From DASSBG01 sp035699085 (GTDB lineage: Bacteria > Pseudomonadota > Gammaproteobacteria > Xanthomonadales > Rhodanobacteraceae), in contig DASSBG010000047.1 of the NCBI GenBank assembly GCA_035699085.1, forward strand, positions 7,436 through 71,435: a stretch of DNA of 64,000 nt. Direction: 5' to 3'. The position numbers and the translations under genes were made by a program. Shown one piece after another: positions 52,656-60,552 of the stretch; positions within the stretch are counted from its first letter, which is position 1, and each line of letters begins with the position of its first letter. The notes under the pieces are model-generated. The model was not told the origin of the DNA and did no database searches. It worked only from the letters and a program-made list of their open reading frames with translations.

Positions 52656-54995
52656 ATGCGATCTATGGGCTTTCGCCTGCGGCTTGCGCTGTTTTTCGTG
52701 GCCACCCTGGTCACGGTGCAGCTGCTCACGGCCGTGCTGGTGTACGAGGTAACGCGGCGAGCCCTGATCAGCGAAGGCGAGCACCAGCTGGCCGCCAACG
52801 CCAAGGCCTTCGTGGCACAGATGGAAGACATTTCGGCGCGGGTGGCGGACAACGTGGAGGTCCTCTCGCTGGACTACGCGCTGCGTTCGGCCATTGCCGA
52901 ACATGACCGCGGCACGGTGCTGTCGGTGCTGCGCAACCATGGCCACCGCGTTGGCGCCTCGCGGATGTTGCTGGTCGGGCTGGATGGCAACGTGCAGGCG
53001 GACACAGACCCTGGTGCCGGGCATCTGCAGCAATTTCCGTTCCCCGGGTTGATCAGGAGCGCCTACGTGCGCCGCACGGCCGCCGTCGTGGTGCTGGACG
53101 GCAAGGCGCAGTGGATGGTGGTGGTGCCGATTTACGCGCCGCAGCCGGTGGGACTGGTGGTGGCCAGCATTCCGCTCGACGATGCATTGCTTGCTCACAT
53201 GCAGCAGCTATCGGCCTTGCCCCGCGACATCGAGCTGGCCGCGCGCACCGCCTCCGGCAGCTGGACCGTGGTGGCGCGTGGCGACAGGAAGTCCGGCCTG
53301 ACGGAAAGCCTGGTGAAAGCCAACCGCGCGCTGCCGCACACGCCGGTGCTGGCACGCATTGGCGGCGAGGAATTCATGGTATTGGCACAGCCGCTGCGCC
53401 CGCCGCGCAACAGCCCACCGGTGGTGGCGGTGCTCGGTTTTTCGCTGGACGACGCCTTGCACCCGTTCCGCGTGGTGGTTCTTGCCTGGGCTGGCCTGCT
53501 GGCGCTGGGCCTGCTGGTCGGCCTGCTGGCCGCCTGGCTGAGCGCGCGAAGCGTGGCCCGGCCGATCGAGGTTCTGGCCCGGTCGGTACGTCGGATCGGC
53601 GCCGGCGACTATCGGCCGCCGCCGCCGATGTCGCGGCGCGACGAAATCGGCCAGCTGGCTGAGGCCTTTCGCACCATGACCGACGCCGTGCGCGAGCGCG
53701 AACGACGCATCCGCCACCAGGCCCTGCACGACGCAGTAACCGACCTGCCCAACCGGCTGGCCGCGGAATCGATCATCGATGCGGCGCTCGGCGAAGGCGC
53801 CAGCGGCGCCTTGCTGATGGTGGGCCTGACCCGCGTTCGCGACATCGTGCAGACCATGGGCCACAGCCTCTGCGACCGTCTCATGCGGGACGCGGGCGAG
53901 CGCATCGGCCGGGTGGCGGCCGGTGCGCTGCTGGCGCGTGCAACCGACACGCAGTTCGTGCTGTGGATGGCCGGCGCACCGCGCAACGAGGCCACCGCCA
54001 CCGCCATCCGCATCCTCGGCGCCCTCAATGAGCCCTACCAGGAGCCGGACGTGGCGATTGACGCGTTGCCGGCCATCGGCATGGCCATGGCACCCGAGGA
54101 CGGCGGCGAGGCCACCGTCCTGATGCGTCACGCCGAGGTCGCGCAGCTTGCCGCCGCCGGCTCGGCCGAGGCGCTGCGTTTCTACGATGCCGCCACCGAC
54201 CCGCACCGGCCCGAGCGCCTGTCGCTGATGGGCGAGCTGCGCGAGGCGCTGGACGGCGGCGGGCTGTCGTTGCACTACCAGCCGAAGATGGCGCTGTCCT
54301 CGGGCCTTGTCGACGGCGCCGAGGCACTGGTGCGCTGGCAGCACCCGCGGCGCGGCATGATCGGCCCCGAGCAGTTCATCGGCATGGCCGAGGACAGCGG
54401 CAACATCCAGCGCGTCACGCGCTGGGTGCTGGCGACGGCCATCGCGAGGGCCAGGCACTGGCTGGCGGGTGGGCACGCGATCGGCATAGCGGTCAACCTG
54501 TCGGCGCGGGACCTCGACGACGCCGGATTGCCCGCGCGCATCGACCGCCTGCTGGCGATCCACTCGCTGCCGGCGGCGTGCCTCACCGTCGAAATCACCG
54601 AGCGCGCGGTGATCGGCGAGCCGGCGACGGCACTGCGGGTGCTGGGCCAGCTGGCGGAGCGCGGCGTCGGCATCGCCATCGACGACTTCGGCATTGGCCA
54701 GTCGTCGTTCGCCTACCTGCGCCACCTGCCCGCAAGCGAGCTGAAAATCGACCAGGTGTTCGTCAGGCAACTTGGCACGGACCGCAACGACCGCATCATC
54801 GTGCGCTCGATCGTCGAGTTGGCGCACCGGCTTGACTGCCGGGTGACGGCCGAGGGCGTCGAGGACCAGGCGGCGCTGGATTACCTCGCTGCAATCGGCT
54901 GCGATCGGGTGCAGGGTTTTTACATTTCCAGGCCGCTGGCGTCCGATGCCTTCGAGGACTTCATAGGCAGCCAGCGCGTGGCGGCAGCCTCATGA
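52656..54995 (+). CDS. Membrane c-di-GMP phosphodiesterase: periplasmic sensor, HAMP, degenerate GGDEF, EAL
   Basis: 779 residues. Membrane segment about 8-30, periplasmic sensor about 31-270 (double-cache-like), second segment about 272-297, HAMP about 298-350. A GGDEF-type domain follows, but the GGDEF position reads ATDTQF, so no cyclase activity is expected. The EAL domain is complete: EALVRWQHP, NLSARDLDDAG, EITERAV, IDDFGIGQSSFAYL, LKIDQVFV, AEGVED and VQGFYISRPL. It is therefore predicted to hydrolyse c-di-GMP under periplasmic control. It stands between the cupredoxin gene and the barrel gene. Confidence 0.93.
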   Translation: MRSMGFRLRLALFFVATLVTVQLLTAVLVYEVTRRALISEGEHQLAANAKAFVAQMEDISARVADNVEVLSLDYALRSAIAEHDRGTVLSVLRNHGHRVGASRMLLVGLDGNVQADTDPGAGHLQQFPFPGLIRSAYVRRTAAVVVLDGKAQWMVVVPIYAPQPVGLVVASIPLDDALLAHMQQLSALPRDIELAARTASGSWTVVARGDRKSGLTESLVKANRALPHTPVLARIGGEEFMVLAQPLRPPRNSPPVVAVLGFSLDDALHPFRVVVLAWAGLLALGLLVGLLAAWLSARSVARPIEVLARSVRRIGAGDYRPPPPMSRRDEIGQLAEAFRTMTDAVRERERRIRHQALHDAVTDLPNRLAAESIIDAALGEGASGALLMVGLTRVRDIVQTMGHSLCDRLMRDAGERIGRVAAGALLARATDTQFVLWMAGAPRNEATATAIRILGALNEPYQEPDVAIDALPAIGMAMAPEDGGEATVLMRHAEVAQLAAAGSAEALRFYDAATDPHRPERLSLMGELREALDGGGLSLHYQPKMALSSGLVDGAEALVRWQHPRRGMIGPEQFIGMAEDSGNIQRVTRWVLATAIARARHWLAGGHAIGIAVNLSARDLDDAGLPARIDRLLAIHSLPAACLTVEITERAVIGEPATALRVLGQLAERGVGIAIDDFGIGQSSFAYLRHLPASELKIDQVFVRQLGTDRNDRIIVRSIVELAHRLDCRVTAEGVEDQAALDYLAAIGCDRVQGFYISRPLASDAFEDFIGSQRVAAAS

Positions 54996-56218
54996 GCCGT
55001 CTTTGGCTGCGCCGGATGCTGTCGGCGGGGGTGGCCCTGCTGTTGCCGGCAGCCGCCAGCGCACAAAACCTTGCCCTGCATGCCTACGCCGATGCGCGGT
55101 GGGTGGCGGCGCCGGCACAGCGCAGCTGGCTGCATGGTGGCTTTGGCAAGACACGCTACGGTGCAGGCGACGACGGCTGGCATTTTGGCGGCGGCGGCGT
55201 TGCGGCCGCCTGGCAGGCAACGCCATCGCTGCTGGCGCTGGCCGAGGTGCAGGTGGAGCCGGGCGGCGATGTCGAGGTGCTGGAGGCCTGGCTGCGCTAC
55301 CGCCCCGTATCGATCACGCGCTGGCGCTGGTCGGTGCTGGCAGGCACGTTTTTCCCGCCGGTGTCGCTGGAGAACGACGCCGTCGGCTGGACCAGCTCGT
55401 GGACGCTGACGCCGTCGGCGATCAACAGCTGGATCGGCGAGGAGCTGCGCTCCACGGGTGCCGAAGCCCAGGTCGAGTGGCGCGGGGTGCTGCAAACATT
55501 CGCACTGCGGGCATCGGTGTTCGAGGGGAACGACCCGACAGGCAACCTGCTGGCGGTACGGGGCTGGTCGCTCAGTGACCGCAGCTTCGGCCTGGGCGGC
55601 CGGGTGCCCGATCCCGATGTGGTGACGGTGGCGCATGGCGGCCATCCGCCTGGCCGCTATGACCCGTTCGAGAGCATCGGCGCCTGCTGCGGCTGGTATG
55701 CGGACCTCGAGTGGCACCCGCGCGGGCGCGGCGAGCTGCGCCTGATGCGCTACGACAACCGCGCCGACCCCTCCATCTTCACGCGGGCCGACCACATGCC
55801 GATGTACGCCTGGCACACGTGGTTCTGGAGCCTCGGCGGCAAGCTGCGGCAGGGGCCGCTCACGTGGATTGCGCAGGCCATGGACGGCGACACGGTGGTC
55901 GCCTTCAGACCGGACCGGCCGCGGGTCACCGGCTTCCGCTCGGCCTTCGTCATGGCCGCCTGGAACCGCGGCCACTGGCGCCCGGCGCTGCGCATCGAGC
56001 ATTTCAGCACCAGCGATCCCGCCGCCGCCGACGGCAGCGCCCAGGGGGAACACGGCAACGCCGTGACTTTCGCCCTGAACTGGCGGCCGCGCGACTGGCT
56101 GCGGATCACCGGCGAGGTGCTGCGCATCGACAGCACCCGCTCCGAAGCCGTCATGGCGGTGCGACCACTGCACGTGCACGCGACCCAGGTGCAAGTGGGG
56201 CTGCGGCTGATGTATTAG
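54992..56218 (+). CDS. Outer-membrane beta-barrel protein (porin-like)
   Basis: 408 residues; the ATG overlaps the EAL gene's stop (ATGA), so translation is coupled. Signal peptide ending AASAQ (about 25), then alternating hydrophobic strands and a final residue of Tyr (VGLRLMY), the classic outer-membrane insertion signal. No TonB box or plug is seen. Sequence family not recognised. In context it could bring copper or another ligand to the periplasmic sensor pair. Confidence 0.8.
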   Translation: MSRLWLRRMLSAGVALLLPAAASAQNLALHAYADARWVAAPAQRSWLHGGFGKTRYGAGDDGWHFGGGGVAAAWQATPSLLALAEVQVEPGGDVEVLEAWLRYRPVSITRWRWSVLAGTFFPPVSLENDAVGWTSSWTLTPSAINSWIGEELRSTGAEAQVEWRGVLQTFALRASVFEGNDPTGNLLAVRGWSLSDRSFGLGGRVPDPDVVTVAHGGHPPGRYDPFESIGACCGWYADLEWHPRGRGELRLMRYDNRADPSIFTRADHMPMYAWHTWFWSLGGKLRQGPLTWIAQAMDGDTVVAFRPDRPRVTGFRSAFVMAAWNRGHWRPALRIEHFSTSDPAAADGSAQGEHGNAVTFALNWRPRDWLRITGEVLRIDSTRSEAVMAVRPLHVHATQVQVGLRLMY

Positions 56219-56366
56219 CAGGGGGCAGGGAGCAGGGGGCCGCAAAGGCGCAGCATTGCAAGCCCGGCGAAGCCTCAATGCATTGCAGGTTCGCGGTGAT
56301 CGACGCGAACCCCGACAGCCGACGAAGTCCGCGGCCCGATCCGCGAGCACCCGAGCAACAACCAGG

Positions 56367-56849
56367 TCAACCGGCGATGCGCACGATCGACAGCGCCAGG
56401 CCGACGACTGCGCCAGCGCAACTGATCGCAACCACCAGCCGACAGACCAACAGCGGCCAGCCCCTGCGCGAACCGCGCAAGCCGACCAGAAACAGGCCCA
56501 GGCCGATGGCGAACAACGCCGAGCCGACCGCCACCAGCGGCAGCAGCGAAAGCAGCGTGCCGGCGATAACGCCGAGGTTGCCGGCATTGAATACCGCGCA
56601 TTGTGCGGTCACCAACCGGGGCGAGGGCGCCGCAGCCGCCAACCAAGCCTGGCCCGCTCCGAGCGCCGCTTGCGCCATGCCCACGACCAGCACCAGGTAC
56701 GCGACCATCCAGACCAGCCGCTGGCCCGGCGCGTGGGCGATCGCGGCCGCTACGAGGCCGCCGGCGAACATGGCGAGCGCGGCCACGACGACAAACGGCG
56801 CTGCCGCCGAAAGGCGCGCCCGTGCCGCCGCCACTGAGGGATTGCCCAT
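56367..56849 (-). CDS. Membrane protein, four to five segments, unknown function
   Basis: 160 residues from the ATG at 56849, with GAAGG upstream. About four to five hydrophobic segments (15-37, 45-65, 80-100, 105-125, 135-158). No motif is recognisable to me. It follows the flavodoxin gene after 10 bp and is probably co-transcribed, which suggests a redox or electron-transfer role near the membrane. Confidence 0.65.
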   Translation of the reverse strand: MGNPSVAAARARLSAAAPFVVVAALAMFAGGLVAAAIAHAPGQRLVWMVAYLVLVVGMAQAALGAGQAWLAAAAPSPRLVTAQCAVFNAGNLGVIAGTLLSLLPLVAVGSALFAIGLGLFLVGLRGSRRGWPLLVCRLVVAISCAGAVVGLALSIVRIAG

Positions 56850-56859
56850 CGCCAGCCCT

Positions 56860-57471
56860 TCAGCGGTCGCCTTTCCCGCCGCGGCACGCATTACGGTGCA
56901 CGGCCAAGCGACCTGCCGGCGCGCGGATGCAGGCATTCACCTGCCGGCGCCACAGCTGCAGCGCGGCCGGATCCTCGTCGTCCACCATCACCGGGTCGAA
57001 CAGCGGCCGCGCACCCGACATTTGCAGCCAGCGCTGCAGGTGCATGCCGAAGCCGCAGAACTCCCGGTAGTTGGCGTCACCCAGTGCCAGCAGGCCGTAG
57101 CGCAGGCCGTGCAGCGACGCCGGGGAAGCCATCTGCCGCTGGCAGAATTCGTCAGCCATGTCCGGCGGATCGCCATCAAAGCTGGTGCTGGCGATGAACA
57201 GGGCGCGCTCACTAGCCTGCAACATCTCGAGTCGAACCGCGTCGAAATTTGCCAGACGCACCGCGACGCCGGCGGCCTTCAATTGGCGTAGCGTCCGCCT
57301 GGCCAGTTCCTCGGCCACCCCGGTCTGCGTGGCGCAAGCCAGCAGCAGCGGTACGCGACCCGGCAGCGGCTTCGCGGGTCGCTCGCGCAGCCTGCCCGCG
57401 CCGCCGGTCGGTGGCAGGATGCGGTCGGAGCCTATACGGTGCCTGAACCAGTTGGCGTCGAACATACCCAT
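56860..57471 (-). CDS. Flavodoxin-like FMN protein (MioC type)
   Basis: About 203 residues from the ATG at 57471. FMN-binding loops: LACATQTGVAEELA (P-loop Thr/Thr), ASTSFDGDPPDMADEF (isoalloxazine) and LALGDANYREFCGFG. The N-terminal 40 residues are extra and basic. This is the diflavin-reductase type of flavodoxin, alone, with no reductase domain attached, so it needs a separate partner. Confidence 0.85.
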   Translation of the reverse strand: MGMFDANWFRHRIGSDRILPPTGGAGRLRERPAKPLPGRVPLLLACATQTGVAEELARRTLRQLKAAGVAVRLANFDAVRLEMLQASERALFIASTSFDGDPPDMADEFCQRQMASPASLHGLRYGLLALGDANYREFCGFGMHLQRWLQMSGARPLFDPVMVDDEDPAALQLWRRQVNACIRAPAGRLAVHRNACRGGKGDR

Positions 57472-57691
57472 GTGCTGGCGCTGGATGTTGCCTCCCTGCG
57501 AGACTAGCCGAACCCCCGCGGGGGGCACTGATCTGGATCAGCCGCGCGGAAATGGCTGGCCGACGTCGGCGCCAAGGCGGATTTCATGGTGGCCTGGACT
57601 TCGCCCGTTGGCGTCGATTGCCTCTGGGCGCGGGTGCGCGGCATGATCGGGGCGATGGCAGGCACCGCAATTGAGGCTACGATTACCGCAC

Positions 57692-59152
57692 ATGTCCCAC
57701 AGCGAACCACCGGCAACCCGGCCGGATCCACGCCACGCCGAGGACCTGCGCGGGCAGCTGCGCCTCGCACGCGAGGAGTTGCGCCGCCTGCACGAGCGCG
57801 CGCTGCAACGTGATGCCGAACTCGCGCAGGTGCGAGGCGACCTGCGCAGCGTACTGGACAACGGCGAAGTCGACTGCGCAGTCATCGACAGCCAACTGCG
57901 GATCCGGCACATTTCGCGGCGGCCTGACGGGCTGTTGGCCGTGCCGCTGGTCGCCGTGCCGACCATCGAGACCCTCGCCCACGACCTTGGCTGCATACGG
58001 CTGCCCGAGCTGCTTGCACGGGTGCTCGAGACCGGCGAGGCGTGCGAGGACGAGCTGACCCTGCCGGATGGCAACCGCCACGTGGCCCTGCGCCTGTGGC
58101 CGTGCCGCGACGCCAGCGACGCGGTGGAGAGCGTGCTTCTGAGCGCACGCGAGACGACCGGGGCATGGCAGGCGGAGCTGACGCGCCGGCGAATGGCTGC
58201 CATCGTCGCCTCCAGCGATGACGCCATCGTCAGCAAGGATCTCAACGGCATCATCAACACTTGGAACCGCGGCGCCCGGGAGCTGTTCGGCTATACCGCC
58301 GAGGAGGTGATCGGCAAGCCGGTGACCATCCTCATTCCGGATGACCAGCCGGACGAGGAGCCCAGCATCCTGGCGCGCATCCGCCGTGGCGAGCGCATCG
58401 ACCACTACGAGACCATACGGCGGCGCAAGGATGGCACCCTGATCGAGATCTCCCTCAGCGTCTCGCCCATATTCGACCGCGAGGGCCGCATCGTCGGCGC
58501 CTCCAAGATCGCCCGCGACAACACGCGCTACAAGCGTGCCGAGCGCCAGCGTGACCTGCTGCTGGACGAGCTCAACCACCGGGTCAAGAACACGCTGGCG
58601 ACGGTGCAGTCGATGGCAAGCCAGTCGCTGCACCATGCGGAGTCGGCGGAAGCGTTCGTGGAGGTGTTCGAGTCGCGCCTGCGTGCGCTGTCCAAGACCC
58701 ACGACCTGCTGACCCGTGGCCACTGGGAGCAGGCGGCGCTGCGCGACGTGATCCTGAACGAGCTCGAGCCGTTCGATGGTGGCGAAGCCGGCTTCGAGCT
58801 CGACGGCCCGAACGTCCGCCTGCATCCGCGCATGGTCCTCGCCCTGGGCATGGTTTTCCACGAACTCACCACAAACGCGGCCAAGTACGGTGCGCTGTCC
58901 AGACGCGGCGGGCGGGTGAAGGTCAGCTGGAGCGTGGCCGAAGCGGCGGGCGAGGGTGCTCGCCTGCGTCTGCTCTGGCACGAAACCGGTGGCCCTCCCG
59001 TACGCGCACCGAAGCGGCGGGGGCTTGGATCACGCCTGCTGCTGGATGCCGTCATTGCCGGCTTCGATGGCGAGGCCAGCATGGACTTCCACGCCGACGG
59101 GCTGCGCTACAGCCTCGACGTCCCCCTCGACAAACTGGACCGTCTGCGCTGA
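57692..59152 (+). CDS. PAS-domain sensor histidine kinase (HWE/HisKA_2 type)
   Basis: 486 residues. N-terminal coiled coil (about 15-50) and a first PAS-like domain, then a clear PAS/PAC domain (about 165-285, IVASSDDAIVSKDLNGIINTWNRGARELFGYTAEEV...). The HWE kinase core has the phospho-His in LDELNHRVKNTLATVQSMA and FHELTTNAAKYGALSRRGG as N-box, followed by LRLLWHETGGPPV. No membrane segment, so cytoplasmic. It is an orphan: no response regulator is adjacent. Confidence 0.92.
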   Translation: MSHSEPPATRPDPRHAEDLRGQLRLAREELRRLHERALQRDAELAQVRGDLRSVLDNGEVDCAVIDSQLRIRHISRRPDGLLAVPLVAVPTIETLAHDLGCIRLPELLARVLETGEACEDELTLPDGNRHVALRLWPCRDASDAVESVLLSARETTGAWQAELTRRRMAAIVASSDDAIVSKDLNGIINTWNRGARELFGYTAEEVIGKPVTILIPDDQPDEEPSILARIRRGERIDHYETIRRRKDGTLIEISLSVSPIFDREGRIVGASKIARDNTRYKRAERQRDLLLDELNHRVKNTLATVQSMASQSLHHAESAEAFVEVFESRLRALSKTHDLLTRGHWEQAALRDVILNELEPFDGGEAGFELDGPNVRLHPRMVLALGMVFHELTTNAAKYGALSRRGGRVKVSWSVAEAAGEGARLRLLWHETGGPPVRAPKRRGLGSRLLLDAVIAGFDGEASMDFHADGLRYSLDVPLDKLDRLR

Positions 59153-59221
59153 CGCGGCAAACCCGGAGCCGCGGCGCGGGCGTATCTCCGGCGAGCCGTG
59201 ACCGTTGGCGCGGACGCCGAT

Positions 59222-59246
59222 GCCGAATCCCGAACCGTGAATCCCG
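59222..59246. repeat. GAATCCCGAACC-type repeat
   Basis: CCGAATCCCGAACCGTGAATCCCG lies between two convergent genes (histidine kinase and fadA); another copy of the dispersed family. Confidence 0.55.
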
Positions 59247-59250
59247 CTCG

Positions 59251-60447
59251 TCAGAGCGCCTCGAATACGCCGGCGGCGCCCATGCCGGTGCCGATGCACA
59301 TGGTGACCATGCCGTACTTCTGCCTGCGCCGGCGCAGGCCATGCACCAGCGTGGCCACGCGCACGGCGCCGGTGGCGCCCAGCGGGTGGCCCAGGGCGAT
59401 GGCGCCGCCCAGCGGATTGACCTTCGCCATGTCCAGCTTCAGGTCGTCGATCACGGCGAGCGACTGCGCGGCGAAGGCTTCGTTGAGTTCGATCCAGTCC
59501 ATGTCGTCCTGCTTGAGCCCGGTCGCCGACAGTGCCCGCGGGATGGCCTCCTTCGGCCCGATGCCCATGACCTCGGGCGGCACGCCGGCCACCGAAAAAC
59601 CGACGAATCGCGCCAGCGGCGTCAGGCCGTACTCCTTGATCGCCAGCTCGCTGGCCAGCAGCACGGCGCCGGCGCCGTCCGACATCTGCGACGAGTTGCC
59701 GGCGGTGACGCTGCCGCCGCGCTTGAACACCGGCTTCAACTTGGCCAGCACTTCCGGCGTCGAGCCGGGGCGCGGGCCCTCGTCGCGCTGGATCACGCGC
59801 TGGTCCTCGCGCACGCTGTCGTTGGCAAGGTCCGGATAGCGATCGTCGAGCGTGAAGGGCGTGATCTCGTCTCGGAATTCGCCTGCTTCCTGCGCGGCGA
59901 GCGCACGCCGGTGGCTTTCGGCGGCGAAGGCGTCCTGGGCCTCCCGGGAGACGTTCCAGCGGGCCGCGACGTTCTCGGCCGTGATGCCCATGCCGTAGGC
60001 GATGCCGATGTTCTCTTCCGTGAAGATGGCCGGGTTCATCTGCACCTTGTGGCCCATCATCGGCACCATGCTCATCGACTCGGTGCCGCCGGCCAGCATC
60101 AACTCGGCCTCGCCGAGGCGGATGCGGTCGGCCGCCATCGCCACCGCCTGCAGGCCGGACGAGCAGAAGCGGTTGACAGTGACGCCCGGCACACTGTCGG
60201 GCAGGCCGGCCAGCAGCAGGCCGATGCGCGCCACGTTCATGCCCTGCTCGGACTCGGGCATGGCGCAGCCGATGATGACGTCGCCGAGGCGCGCCGGGTC
60301 GACGCCGGCACACTGGCCGAGCGCCGCGTTGATGACATGCGCGAGCATGTCGTCGGGCCGCGTGTGGCGGAACACGCCGCGCGGCGCCTTGCCGACGGGT
60401 GTGCGCACGGCGGCAACGATGTAGGCGTCCTGGATTTGGCGAGACAT
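59251..60447 (-). CDS. fadA: Acetyl-CoA C-acyltransferase (thiolase FadA-type)
   Basis: 398 residues. The last step of fatty-acid beta-oxidation. NRFCSSGLQA has the nucleophilic Cys, WIELNEAFAAQS and GGAIALGHPLGATGA the base His, and TMCIGTGMGAAGVFE the second Cys. It follows fadN after 105 bp that hold a repeat array able to fold into a hairpin. It is the last gene of the TetR-fadN-fadA unit. Confidence 0.95.
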   Translation of the reverse strand: MSRQIQDAYIVAAVRTPVGKAPRGVFRHTRPDDMLAHVINAALGQCAGVDPARLGDVIIGCAMPESEQGMNVARIGLLLAGLPDSVPGVTVNRFCSSGLQAVAMAADRIRLGEAELMLAGGTESMSMVPMMGHKVQMNPAIFTEENIGIAYGMGITAENVAARWNVSREAQDAFAAESHRRALAAQEAGEFRDEITPFTLDDRYPDLANDSVREDQRVIQRDEGPRPGSTPEVLAKLKPVFKRGGSVTAGNSSQMSDGAGAVLLASELAIKEYGLTPLARFVGFSVAGVPPEVMGIGPKEAIPRALSATGLKQDDMDWIELNEAFAAQSLAVIDDLKLDMAKVNPLGGAIALGHPLGATGAVRVATLVHGLRRRRQKYGMVTMCIGTGMGAAGVFEAL

Positions 60448-60467
60448 TGTTGGTTCCTCGTTTCAAT

Positions 60468-60550
60468 GGGACCGGGGACCAGGGACCAGGGACCGGGAAA
60501 GCCGCACACGCAAGCTTTGTCCGGTCCCCGGTCCCTGGTCCCCGGTCCCC
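60468..60550. repeat. Inverted GGGACC repeat arrays in the fadN-fadA gap
   Basis: A run of GGGACC(A/G) units (60468-60497) and its near reverse complement of GGTCCC units (60521-60550) face each other across 23 bases. They form a long potential hairpin within the operon and may set the relative levels of the two genes. Confidence 0.8.
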
Positions 60551-60552
60551 AA

